From positions 1 through 18,971 of the forward strand of contig JBBDWK010000078.1 in NCBI GenBank assembly GCA_040902885.1: a stretch of 18,971 nt of DNA. Reading direction: 5' to 3'. Below the pieces are notes generated by a model. The model made no database searches. It was not told where the DNA came from and saw only the letters and a program-made list of their open reading frames with translations. The position numbers and the translations under genes were made by a program. Origin of the DNA: JBBDWK01 sp040902885. Its GTDB lineage: Bacteria > Acidobacteriota > Terriglobia > Bryobacterales > Bryobacteraceae. This document shows positions 8,343-16,041 of the stretch, piece by piece; position 1 is the first letter of the stretch; each line of letters begins with the position of its first letter.

Positions 8343-11300
8343 CTAGAAGGTCACCCTTATGCCGAATTGCATCCGGCGTGCCTCGAGCGAGCCGAAGATG
8401 CGGCCAAAGTTGGCATTCGTGTTCACCCCGGCCGCGTTGGGCGAGAAGGAAGTGTCGGGCATGTTGAGGTTCACGGTGTTGAGAGCGTTGAACATCTCCC
8501 AGCGGGTTTCCAGCCGGAAGCGCTCCATGAAGCTGAAGGTCTTGAAGATCGAGAAGCTGACGTCCAGCAGGCCCGGCCCGCGGGTGCTGGGCAGCGTGCG
8601 GGGTGCGTTGCCAATGACGAAGTTAGCCGGATTGCGGAAGGCATCCGTGTTGAACCAGCGGTTCGCGCTTCTCTCTCCAGAAGGCAGCGAGGGATCGGCC
8701 ACCAGGTCGGGGTAGTTGATACCGGTGAAGTTGTTGCTGCCGCGGACAAGCAGCGGCAAGCCGGTCTGCATGGTGGCGATGCCATTCAACTGCCAGCCGC
8801 CAACGATGCCGTTCAGCAGCGTGGGCATGTTGGCGCCGAACTTGCGGTGGCGGCCGAAGGGCAATTCCACCACACCGCTGGTGACAAGACGCTGGGAGAC
8901 ATCATCCTGGTCGATGGCCCGCTCCAGTCGGCGGTTGTAGGCTCCGATGCGGAAATCCGCCAGACCGGTGGCAGTCCCGCCGCCGCCGATGCTGAGCGCG
9001 TCGGTGATCAGCTTGCTCGCAGTGTAGCTGATCAGCGCGGAGATGCCGCTTGAGTAACGCTTCTCGACGATCATCTGATACGAGTGATAGGTGGAACTCG
9101 CGTTGTTCGCCGCGAAGGTCTGCACCGTCTGGTAGTCCGGGAACGCCCGCAGCAGCACTTGCCGCTGCACGGTGGGGCTCGAAAGCGGTCCGGTGGCGAT
9201 CTGGCCGAAGTAAGGGTTGGGCGCCTGCGTCTGGAGAGACAAACCCTCGGAGAAGTGGCGCGGATCCAATTGGTTGAGGTTGTAGTTGCCGCCAAACAGC
9301 TTCACGCCCCGGCTCCCCGTATACACGGAGCTCACCGTCCAGCCGCCCCATAGCGCGCGCTGGATCGTGAAGTTCCACTGCTGGAGGTAGGGAGTGCGGC
9401 CGCTGCGGTCCTGGTACTGGCCATTAAAACCCCGAAAGGCCGAAGGCCCGCCCGCCGCGCCGAGCGGCTGGAGGAGTACGGAAGGGCCGTCGCTGAAACG
9501 GAAGGCGCGGGCCGGGATCCCCGCGGGTCCGGCGAACGGGGTATCGATCGAGAAGCCCAGCGCATTCGAGTTGTCACCCTGCGTGTGGCCGATTTCGGAA
9601 ATGGTGTAGATGAGGCCGTAGCCGCCGCGGATAGCGGTCTTGCCATCGCCCCACGGATCCCAGGCGAAGCCGACGCGGGGACCGATGTTATTTTTGTCGA
9701 GGTCGACATAGGACTCCGGACGGCCATCAATGCCGGCGTAGTTGAGTACGCCCGGCATTCCCGTCACCGGGCTGATCGTGAACGGATCGAAGCTGGAGTG
9801 CCGATTGTGAAGTTCGGTGGGTCCGGGGCTGATGTCGTAACGGACTCCCAGGTTCAGCGTGAAGTTGCGGGCGATTTTCCAGTCGTCCTGGAAGTAAACG
9901 CCCAGCGGCAGGGCGCGGTGCTGGAAGAACGGCCGGGAACCGAGGTTGCCGCCTCCCACTTCGCCGAGCAGGAACGACGCCAGGCCGTAGCCTGTGTTGG
10001 CCGGCTGCTGCGGGTTGCCCGTCAGTCCCGCATTAAAGTCAAACCGCCCGGATGGGTTGACGCGGTTGATGAAGCTCAGCCGCGACCAGCGAAGGTCAAA
10101 ACCGGTCTTGAAGTTATGCTTGCCGCTGGCTATGTTCAGGCTATCCACGATCTGGACGTACTGCTGAGCGCGCAGGCCACCCGAAAAACTCGCTTGGCTG
10201 ATGCCCAGCAGTCCGGAAATCACGACCGGCGGGAACTGGTCCTGGGGGATCTGGGAGGGGAAGCCCAGCTCGGCCGGCCAGCCCTGATCGAAGCTGGGAT
10301 GGAGGAACGGCAGCCACTGCCTGGACCCGGCAAAGCGGAGATCGTTCACGACTCTGGGAGTTAACAGGCGCGTATAGCTAACGATGGCGTTGTGGTTGTC
10401 GCGTTGATCGTTACGGGCCACCGGGTCGGCCGCTTCCAGGCCCCAGCCACGATCCTCTCGGGTATTGCGGTTGGCGCTGTAGCGGAAGAAGAACATGTCC
10501 TTGTCGGAAAAACGGTGGTCGATCCGCATTGTGCTCACGCCCTGGTCGGAGGACGACGGCACCAGGGCGATGAAGTTGTTCGCGAAGGTAAAGGGATCGG
10601 TGGGGGTTGCGTTGGGCAACGGATGGAAAGCCAGCACGCGCGCCGACAGCGGATCGATCCGGCTGGCCGGGACGACATTGCCGGGCAGCGGATCGCGGAC
10701 GAATCCGGAACCCGCCGGGTTCACCCGGGTAGTCGAGGGGTCGAAGAGCGGAATCTGCCGCCCCTGCCCGTCGCGCAGATTTGTGAAATTGCCCTCGCGG
10801 AACTCGGGGATGGCCACGGTGCCCAAGCGGGGGGAACCGGACGACCGCCACAGCCACTTTTCGTAGCCGGCGAAGAAAAACGTCCGGTTCCGGCCGTTGT
10901 AGACCTTCGGGATCAAGACCGGGCCGCCGATCGTCCCGCCAAACTGGTTGTAACGCAGCACTTGCTTGATGCGGCCGGTGCGCGAGTCGGGCTGCGTGGC
11001 GAAGGCGTTACGGGCGTCAAGCGCATCGTTGCGCAAAAACTCATAGGCCGAGCCGTGGAACTCGTTGGCGCCCATCTTCGAGACCACGTTAATCACGCCG
11101 CCGGCGGTCTGGCCGTATTCCGCCTTCAGGGCGTTGGTCTCCACGCGGAACTCCTCCACCGCATCCGACATCGGCACCACCGCGATTTCATTGTGAACGG
11201 GCGCCGAGTTTACACTGCCATCCAGCAAAAACTGGTTCCCATACGCCGGTCCGCCGTTGATGCGCATCTGGGAGAATGCCTGATTGGAGATCTCGGCAAA

Positions 11301-11348
11301 ACCATCGGTCGTGTTGCTGCGGGGCTGCACACCGGCGACAATCTTCAC
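8343..11348 (-). CDS. TonB-dependent receptor, main part (plug and barrel), separated by a frameshift from its N-terminus
   Basis: This 1001-codon frame carries most of an Oar-like TonB-dependent outer-membrane receptor. The plug domain comes first (NGGPAYGNQFLLDGS, VEEFRVETNALKAEYGQ, GGVINVVSKMGANEFHGS), then a long beta-barrel with many aromatic girdle residues, ending in MQFGIRVTF with the C-terminal Phe typical of barrel proteins. The frame should begin in the ELPLNGR motif upstream, but that motif is split: it reads correctly in this frame while the residues before it lie in the frame of the 11345-11809 piece. A one-base loss near 11381-11388 explains the break. The nominal GTG at 11348 is therefore probably not a real start. 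The substrate is unknown; the two oxidoreductases directly downstream suggest uptake of an oxidisable organic compound. Confidence 0.85.
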   Translation of the reverse strand: MKIVAGVQPRSNTTDGFAEISNQAFSQMRINGGPAYGNQFLLDGSVNSAPVHNEIAVVPMSDAVEEFRVETNALKAEYGQTAGGVINVVSKMGANEFHGSAYEFLRNDALDARNAFATQPDSRTGRIKQVLRYNQFGGTIGGPVLIPKVYNGRNRTFFFAGYEKWLWRSSGSPRLGTVAIPEFREGNFTNLRDGQGRQIPLFDPSTTRVNPAGSGFVRDPLPGNVVPASRIDPLSARVLAFHPLPNATPTDPFTFANNFIALVPSSSDQGVSTMRIDHRFSDKDMFFFRYSANRNTREDRGWGLEAADPVARNDQRDNHNAIVSYTRLLTPRVVNDLRFAGSRQWLPFLHPSFDQGWPAELGFPSQIPQDQFPPVVISGLLGISQASFSGGLRAQQYVQIVDSLNIASGKHNFKTGFDLRWSRLSFINRVNPSGRFDFNAGLTGNPQQPANTGYGLASFLLGEVGGGNLGSRPFFQHRALPLGVYFQDDWKIARNFTLNLGVRYDISPGPTELHNRHSSFDPFTISPVTGMPGVLNYAGIDGRPESYVDLDKNNIGPRVGFAWDPWGDGKTAIRGGYGLIYTISEIGHTQGDNSNALGFSIDTPFAGPAGIPARAFRFSDGPSVLLQPLGAAGGPSAFRGFNGQYQDRSGRTPYLQQWNFTIQRALWGGWTVSSVYTGSRGVKLFGGNYNLNQLDPRHFSEGLSLQTQAPNPYFGQIATGPLSSPTVQRQVLLRAFPDYQTVQTFAANNASSTYHSYQMIVEKRYSSGISALISYTASKLITDALSIGGGGTATGLADFRIGAYNRRLERAIDQDDVSQRLVTSGVVELPFGRHRKFGANMPTLLNGIVGGWQLNGIATMQTGLPLLVRGSNNFTGINYPDLVADPSLPSGERSANRWFNTDAFRNPANFVIGNAPRTLPSTRGPGLLDVSFSIFKTFSFMERFRLETRWEMFNALNTVNLNMPDTSFSPNAAGVNTNANFGRIFGSLEARRMQFGIRVTF

Positions 11349-11809
11349 CAGATTGAATACATGGCGGCCATTAAGCGGCAGCTCTCGATTCTCTTGCGCT
11401 CGACCGTCGTACCCAGCATCGAATCTTCGGTCTGAACACGCGGAATCTCCGCCGTTACGCTGATGCTCTCGCTGACATTACCGACGTCAAGCCGGATATC
11501 CACGCGGAGGCGCTGGCCGACTTCCAGATTGAGGCCGGACTGGCGGTAGGTCTTGAAACCGTCGGCAGTGGCCTCCAGTTCATAGGCTCCGATGGCTAGT
11601 TGAGGAATTACATATGTGCCGTCATCGGCACTGTTGCGGGTGTACGTGAGTTGAGTAGCGGTATTCGTGACCACCACTTTGACATGGGGGACTCCGCCCC
11701 CCTGCTGATCCTGGATGGTCCCGGTAATCGTGCCGAGACTCGTTTGCCCCCACAGCGGCATGGATGCGGACAGGGCCAAGGCGGCGATTGCCACGCGAGC
11801 GGACTTCAT
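11345..11809 (-). CDS. N-terminal part of the TonB-dependent receptor (signal peptide and carboxypeptidase-regulatory-like domain)
   Basis: The frame begins with a signal peptide (about residues 1-21, ending LWGQ) followed by a carboxypeptidase-regulatory-like beta-sandwich (GTITGTIQDQQGGGVPHVKV, DDGTYVIPQLAIGAYELEA, about residues 25-110). This is the standard opening of acidobacterial Oar-like receptors. After ERKRIE the frame runs into a short unrelated tail and stops, while the expected ELPLNGRHVFNL is found in the frame of the 8343-11348 piece. The two pieces overlap by 4 bases and together would give a receptor of about 1,150 residues, a normal size for the family. The ATG at 11809 is given; a TTG at 11812 has better spacing (7 bases) from the AGGAGG site and is an alternative. 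Real mutation and sequencing error cannot be told apart here. Confidence 0.8.
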   Translation of the reverse strand: MKSARVAIAALALSASMPLWGQTSLGTITGTIQDQQGGGVPHVKVVVTNTATQLTYTRNSADDGTYVIPQLAIGAYELEATADGFKTYRQSGLNLEVGQRLRVDIRLDVGNVSESISVTAEIPRVQTEDSMLGTTVERKRIESCRLMAAMYSIW

Positions 11810-11812
11810 CAA

Positions 11813-11897
11813 GGTCTAACCTCCTATCAGATAGAAGTTTGCGCTTGCTTTCCGTCCGAATTGGGATAAAAATGGGTAAACTAACGGTTAAGACGTC
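11813..11897. promoter_or_regulatory. Divergent control region between receptor operon and membrane regulator
   Basis: This 85-bp gap separates divergent starts, so it should contain promoters for both directions. It holds the AGGAGG ribosome site for the receptor gene, an adjacent perfect 11-bp palindrome CTATCAGATAG at 11824-11834, and an AT-rich stretch at 11861-11882. No convincing -35/-10 pair could be fixed. The palindrome is a possible operator but could be chance. Confidence 0.35.
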
Positions 11898-13154
11898 GTG
11901 ATTTCAAATGCTTCCGAGGTCCATGCCGAACTCGAGCGCATCCTGGTAACGCGCTGGCTGCGTGAGTCGCACCAGTTGTCGGCGCTTCTCCGGCATATTG
12001 TGGAGGAGACTCTGGAGGGGCGGACGGACGGGCTGAAGGAGTACCCGCTGGGGCGGGAGGTCTTTCACCGTCCACCGGACTACGACCCCCGGATCGACGC
12101 GATCGTGCGCGTGCAAGCGAGCTTGCTGAGGAAGCGGCTGGCGCTGTACTACGAGCATGAGGGCCGGGACTCGAAGTTCAGGATCGATCTTCCGCGCGGG
12201 GGGTACGTACCGGAGTTCCGGGAAGTTGACCCCGTGGAGAATCCGGCGCCGGCAGTCTTCGATCAGGCCCCTGCGGCGCGTCCGGTGCGCCGGTGGCCAG
12301 CGTTCGTGGCTGGTTTAATGACAGGCCTGGTGCTCGCCGTCGGCGCTGGGTTATGGCTGCCAAGCCGGTCTCGGGTGACGCCGGCCGAGTCTCGCGCGCT
12401 TTGGGGCGCTTACCTCCAGCCCGGCGTGGAGACGGTTGCCACCTTAGGCGTTCCCCTTTTCTTCTCCGGTGGAGATGGTCTGTTCGTTCGGGACACCCAG
12501 ATCAACAAATTGACCGACGATCCCGCGCGGATCACCCGTGTCGGAGAGATTCTCGGACGGGGCTTCCGCCCACAGGAGGACGTCTATACCGGCATCGGGG
12601 ACGCCATCGGCACGCATCAGGTTGCCCGCTGGCTAGAGCAGCATGGCGTCATGGCGAGTGTGGGCAATTCGAACTATATCGGCCCCTCGGACGTTGAGGG
12701 CAAGAACCTGGTGGTGGTGGCCTCGGCCCGGTTCCAGACCCTGCTGCAACCGATGGAGCTGCCCGACCGGTTCCCCTTCATCGCGACCGGTTTCGGCGGC
12801 GGGTACACGGTACCGGATCCGTTGCCGGGCGAACTGCCACATTACCGGCCCAAGGGCGGCGCGGGTGTGAACACCAGCTATGCCGTGGTGAGCCTTTGGC
12901 CGGGGACACCGCCGGAGCGGCGGATGATGTACTTGTCGGGGATTGAGACATGGTCCACGCAGGGGGCGGCGCAGTATGTCCTCGATCCCGAAAAGCTGAT
13001 CGACCTCCAGGGGAGGCTCGACGCCGATCCGCCGGATGGCCTGCGCGGGCGGAGGAGTCCCTTCTTTCAGGTTCTGCTGCGCGTGGAGGGCAAGAACAAC
13101 CGGGTGCGGTCGGCGAACTACGTAACGCATCGGTACCTGCCGGACAAACGCTGA
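11898..13154 (+). CDS. Membrane-anchored regulator-like protein of the acidobacterial type
   Basis: The 418-residue product has an N-terminal cytoplasmic domain (about 1-108) with the pattern SHQLSALLRHIVEETLEGR, LKEYPLGREVF, YDPRIDAIVRVQASLLRKRLALYY and a final LPRGGYVPEF. This pattern is common in Acidobacteriota proteins and resembles a winged-helix signalling domain. One transmembrane helix follows at about 134-154, then an outer domain (about 160-418) with no recognised catalytic motif. The topology is like CadC/ToxR regulators that sense outside the membrane and act inside. The start is GTG at 11898. Its position divergent from the receptor/oxidoreductase operon suggests it controls that operon, which is inference. 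DNA binding has not been shown for this domain as far as I can tell from the sequence. Confidence 0.7.
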   Translation: MISNASEVHAELERILVTRWLRESHQLSALLRHIVEETLEGRTDGLKEYPLGREVFHRPPDYDPRIDAIVRVQASLLRKRLALYYEHEGRDSKFRIDLPRGGYVPEFREVDPVENPAPAVFDQAPAARPVRRWPAFVAGLMTGLVLAVGAGLWLPSRSRVTPAESRALWGAYLQPGVETVATLGVPLFFSGGDGLFVRDTQINKLTDDPARITRVGEILGRGFRPQEDVYTGIGDAIGTHQVARWLEQHGVMASVGNSNYIGPSDVEGKNLVVVASARFQTLLQPMELPDRFPFIATGFGGGYTVPDPLPGELPHYRPKGGAGVNTSYAVVSLWPGTPPERRMMYLSGIETWSTQGAAQYVLDPEKLIDLQGRLDADPPDGLRGRRSPFFQVLLRVEGKNNRVRSANYVTHRYLPDKR

Positions 13155-13275
13155 GCGAAGGGGTGCGCCCTGGCCGGAGTGGCGGCCGGCAAGGTGCTGA
13201 CTGTACCAAGATGGGCAAGCACTTTCAGTTGACCATTGAAGAAGCGAGCTTTCGGTTTGAGCGCAAGACAGCCAA
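13155..13275. other. Intergenic stretch with a possible gene remnant fused to an alr fragment
   Basis: No intact gene is seen. From 13211 a frame opens MGKHFQLTIEEASFRFERK, which looks coding-like for about 21 residues, then runs into the alr-derived fragment at 13276 in a frame unrelated to alr. No ribosome site precedes the ATG. It may be the 5' end of an unidentified gene cut off at the junction, or chance. Confidence 0.3.
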
Positions 13276-13407
13276 CGAGGTGACGCTGCTCGGCGAGGAG
13301 GCGACGCGGGCCTGGACGCGCAACAGATCGCGCGCTTCGCCGGAACCATCTCCTACAACGTGCTGTGCGGCATCGGCGCGCGGGTGCGGCGGGTGTATGT
13401 GCCGTGA
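13276..13407 (+). pseudogene. alr 3'-end fragment 1
   Basis: These 132 bp match the last 133 bp of the intact alr (4389-4521) at more than nine positions in ten by eye and end on the same stop codon (TGA, 13405-13407). One G is missing near the start, which breaks the frame, so it cannot be translated as alr. Nearly all substitutions in the rest are synonymous (GAA/GAG, CAG/CAA, ACG/ACC, CGA/CGG, AGG/CGG). It lies just downstream of the peptide cluster's last gene, which reads towards it. Confidence 0.9.
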
Positions 13408-13434
13408 TGAGCTACGCGCTGCCGTCGAGGTTCC

Positions 13435-13710
13435 TCAAAAAGTGAGCCAATTCAGCCACCCACCGCCAAGACCGGTAAGCGGGCAGCTGCAGCTCGAGAA
13501 TTGACACGAAGTCACCCACTGGTACTGGCCGTTGATCCTCTTTCGAACCGTGGTGCAGCAGTCTTGAACACAAGCACCCGTTCCGGTTCCGTTCGGCCAT
13601 TGAAGCTCAGTACAAGCACCGCAGGATCTGAGGCTCGCCCTGACGCCGTCGTGGATGGCTGCCGGCGCCGGGTTGCGGCGGACTGGCGGAGATTGGTTTG
13701 GTAGTCGCAT
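13435..13710 (-). CDS. Cysteine-rich peptide A, candidate precursor
   Basis: The 91-residue product starts MRLPNQSPPVRRN and has eight cysteines at 30, 33, 47, 51, 52, 69, 74 and 76. It is a clear homologue of the peptide at 16042-16305: 26 of the first 33 residues are identical, all eight cysteines align, and the spacing is C-x2-C-x13-C-x3-CC-x16-C-x4-C-x-C (the partner has x12 in the fifth gap). It ends GGGWLNWLTF. Its ATG is 6 bases after the stop of the next peptide gene, so it is the last gene of the protease operon. The conserved start could be a leader and the cysteine-rich part a core that is modified or disulphide-bonded. This role is inferred from the neighbouring PatA/PatG-type protease; a small structural or metal-binding protein is an alternative. 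Confidence 0.75.
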   Translation of the reverse strand: MRLPNQSPPVRRNPAPAAIHDGVRASLRSCGACTELQWPNGTGTGACVQDCCTTVRKRINGQYQWVTSCQFSSCSCPLTGLGGGWLNWLTF

Positions 13711-13716
13711 AGGATC

Positions 13717-13977
13717 CTAGAAGATGGCGGTGGTTGGCGGCGTCGGTCTGGGCCCAGCCGGCCCTCCGCCGCACGGCCCGCACGCGCAACCGTCCGGCCC
13801 GCTGAGACAGCACTTGCCCGCTCCGCAGTCACAACTGTCTCCCGTGTCGCTCGAGCATTTCGCCATCAAAGCGCCGCCGGCAAGGCGGTAGGCCGCCGAA
13901 CGAATGCCCGCGTTCCGCACTCGCACGTAATGAGCCATAAGCCGCGGCGCACCGCCGGCCTGAATGGGAAGTCGCAT
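13717..13977 (-). CDS. Cysteine-rich peptide C, candidate precursor with a different core
   Basis: The 86-residue product starts MRLPIQAGGAPRL, sharing MRLPxQ with the two other peptides, but the rest differs. Eight cysteines are packed into residues 41-69 (41, 49, 51, 56, 57, 64, 66, 69), followed by a Gly/Pro-rich tail ending TTAIF. A Gly-Gly pair at 34-35, just before the cysteine-rich part, resembles a double-glycine leader cleavage site. The ATG at 13977 is chosen over the open frame to 14022 because a strong AAAGGAGG ribosome site lies 7 bases upstream. The protease stop is 29 bases upstream and peptide A starts 6 bases downstream, so all three are co-transcribed. The cysteine density also fits a metallothionein-like metal binder. 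Confidence 0.7.
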   Translation of the reverse strand: MRLPIQAGGAPRLMAHYVRVRNAGIRSAAYRLAGGALMAKCSSDTGDSCDCGAGKCCLSGPDGCACGPCGGGPAGPRPTPPTTAIF

Positions 13978-14006
13978 AATCGGTCCTCCTTTGGACGTGT
14001 GTGTTG

Positions 14007-15890
14007 TCAACGAACGAACCAAGAGCGCACGGGGCCGACCGTAACTGGCGTCACGTCGCTCACATCCACCGTAAAACGGTAGGTTTTACGGGCGCGTTCC
14101 AGCAGCCGCTCGGGATCGAAGAATGTCAGTTTGACATCCCAGCAATCCGAATCGGGCCGGCAGATCGGGCTGCGAACCACCTCGATGGAGTCCAGCTCCG
14201 TTCCGTCTCGAATGGCCGCTTGAAAAATCTCGTTTACGGTAAACGCGTTGGTTGCCGCATAGTTGATTGCCCTCTCGGCCGCTGTCAAACCGAGATTGCG
14301 GAGTTCGTGGTAGACGCGCTCGAGGAAGTTGCGCACGCCCTCCCCCCTTTGCATGTATCTATCCCGATCCGTCTGGGAAGCGTCCTGCTCGGGAGGCGCT
14401 CCAGCCACGGTCTTCACCAGCTCTCCTACCGTCCAGCTATACATGCCGCGCAGGTCCGGGGAAATGACGGGAACGGTCTCACCGGAAAGCAGCGTAGTCT
14501 TGCCCGTAATCACTCCCGGCACGGAAACCATCTCGACGGCGCCGGCAATCTGCTCGCGTAGGAAGTCGCGAAGCCGGATATAGACCTGCTCGGCGAACGC
14601 GCCTGTTGCACGGATCGCGTAGATGCGCACGGCATCCTGGCTCAAGGTCCAGTGTATGGAGGCCGCGTCCCACGGGTTTTCGTCGAGGTAGGCGAGCAGG
14701 CGTGCGGCGTCGTGCGGGTCAGCGCCCATGTGCTGGGCGATGGAATCGCGCCTCGCCTCGGTTCCGAAGTCGAAGCCGAGTTGGCCGATGGCGAAGACCA
14801 GTTGACGGAGTGGGGCGCCGGAGGTCTCCGGGTTCTGGCAGCCGCACGCAGCCGCCTGCACGGCGGCTGTCGCAGAGGCTTCCAGTGGAACGGATGCATC
14901 GGCGGCGGGCATCAAAGCGGGAACCGCCGATTCGGGGGCGCCGTAAGCGGCGGGGTCGGGCATGGCGACAGGATCGGACATGGCAATATCTCCTCTTTCC
15001 AGTTGAACCAGAGTGCTCGAGAGATCTAGAGGACTGAGTGATGCAAGGGCGGGCGGGCGTCCGTTCGGGCGCGCGTCCGCCAGCAATGCTGCCCGGACGT
15101 AGCGAGCGTTTGCATTGCCGCGCCGCCGCATCTCGCGGCTCAGCAGAAGCCCGGCGATGCCGGAGACGATCGCCGTGGCAAAGCTGGCCCCGCTGGCATG
15201 CGCGGTTCCACCGCCGGGGCTCGCTCCGGGTATCGAAAGGCCCGGGGCGGTCAAACCGTGACCGCGATAGGAGGATCCCCAGTTGGTGGAAGGCAGCGGG
15301 TGTCCATCGGCATCGGCCGCTCCGACCGCGAGGACATACGGATGCGATGCGGGCACATGGGAGCACGCGCAGCCGTCATTGCCCACGGCGGCGACAATCA
15401 GGGCATCTCTCTCTTGACAAAGCCGAAGGGCGCGCGACAGCAAGGGATGGGCGATTCCGGACGGCTCGAGTTGGCCGCCGCTGATGTTGATCACGTTCGC
15501 GCCAAATTCCACCGCCATGACGATGGCATGGGCCAGCTCAATTTGCGAGCAAGGGGCGACCGCATTCGCGCCATCGCGAAACACCGGGAGGATCAGACCG
15601 CTACACGCCGGCGCAAGGCCTTCGATAGGGCTCCCGGATTGCCCGAAGATGATGCTGGCCACGTGCGTGCCGTGCTGAGAAGCGGGGCCGGCCGGCGAAG
15701 AGCGGGGATCGGCAGGACCAAGCGGGCAGATCCGGGCGCCACGGAAACAAGGATGAGTGAGGTCCGCGGGTCCGTCGATTACCGCGATACAGACGCGAGA
15801 ATCACCGAGGGTTTCGCTTCGCAGCCGGCCCAAGCTAGCGCTCAGGGCCGGTTGCGAAATCCACAGCAGCGGTCTTGGGCTCGCCAGCAC
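14007..15890 (-). CDS. PatA/PatG-family subtilisin-like (S8) peptidase
   Basis: The 627-residue product has an N-terminal S8 peptidase domain (about 24-290) with a complete set of active-site motifs: Asp39 in AVIDGPADLTHPCF, His73 in QHGTHVAS, the oxyanion Asn171 in AAVGNDG, and Ser236 in ASGASFATAIVSGIAG. A low-complexity Ala/Pro linker follows (about 300-355). The second half carries features of the cyanobactin maturation protease PatA/PatG family: QLVFAIGQLGFDFGTEARRDS, YLDENPWDAASIHWTL, IYAIRATGAFAEQVYIRLRDFL, VSVPGVITGKT and RGMYSWTVGELV. In cyanobactin pathways such proteases remove leaders from precursor peptides. No signal peptide is seen, so it is cytoplasmic. The start is GTG at 15890 with a weak GAGGG ribosome site; homology begins within 20 residues, so it is probably full length. 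Three cysteine-rich peptides flank it. Confidence 0.9.
   Translation of the reverse strand: MLASPRPLLWISQPALSASLGRLRSETLGDSRVCIAVIDGPADLTHPCFRGARICPLGPADPRSSPAGPASQHGTHVASIIFGQSGSPIEGLAPACSGLILPVFRDGANAVAPCSQIELAHAIVMAVEFGANVINISGGQLEPSGIAHPLLSRALRLCQERDALIVAAVGNDGCACSHVPASHPYVLAVGAADADGHPLPSTNWGSSYRGHGLTAPGLSIPGASPGGGTAHASGASFATAIVSGIAGLLLSREMRRRGNANARYVRAALLADARPNGRPPALASLSPLDLSSTLVQLERGDIAMSDPVAMPDPAAYGAPESAVPALMPAADASVPLEASATAAVQAAACGCQNPETSGAPLRQLVFAIGQLGFDFGTEARRDSIAQHMGADPHDAARLLAYLDENPWDAASIHWTLSQDAVRIYAIRATGAFAEQVYIRLRDFLREQIAGAVEMVSVPGVITGKTTLLSGETVPVISPDLRGMYSWTVGELVKTVAGAPPEQDASQTDRDRYMQRGEGVRNFLERVYHELRNLGLTAAERAINYAATNAFTVNEIFQAAIRDGTELDSIEVVRSPICRPDSDCWDVKLTFFDPERLLERARKTYRFTVDVSDVTPVTVGPVRSWFVR
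14979..14998 (-). promoter_or_regulatory. Internal ribosome site and ATG inside the protease gene
   Basis: Inside the protease frame, a strong AAAGAGGAG motif (14990-14998) precedes an in-frame ATG (14979-14981, Met304) by 8 bases. Met304 is exactly at the start of the linker before the PatA/PatG C-terminal domain. A separate 324-residue C-terminal product could be made in addition to the full protein. The motif also encodes normal residues (ERGDIAM), so coincidence is possible. Confidence 0.45.
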
Positions 15891-15979
15891 GTCTACGCCC
15901 TCACTTTCGGCTCGGCAACCGCGACGCCTCTATCGCCTGGGACCCATACGCCGCAGGCGGGGCGTCTCTCTCGCTCTGT

Positions 15980-16019
15980 CTCTTGTGCAAGAGTACACGA
16001 GGCCGCTGCGTCCACGCAA
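15980..16019 (-). promoter_or_regulatory. Promoter/operator-like repeat upstream of the protease (copy 1)
   Basis: The 34 bp at 15980-16013 match copy 2 (16324-16357) at 31 positions. The element contains the dyad CTCTTGTGCAAGAG (15980-15993). Read on the minus strand, TTGCGT (16014-16019) and TACTCT (15990-15995) are 18 bases apart and could be weak -35 and -10 boxes, with the dyad overlapping the -10 box. It lies about 90 bp upstream of the protease start and 29 bp beyond the end of peptide B. Confidence 0.45.
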
Positions 16020-16041
16020 CCGCTATGGCGGCCGTTCCGAT

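Noticed and set aside
10392..11435. Plus-strand frame of 347 codons opposite the TonB receptor
   Set aside because: Shadow of the receptor gene; it also crosses the frameshift site without any domain signal.
11872..11901. A 9-residue leader peptide overlapping the GTG start of the membrane regulator
   Set aside because: It has no ribosome site and such short frames are frequent by chance; nothing suggests attenuation.
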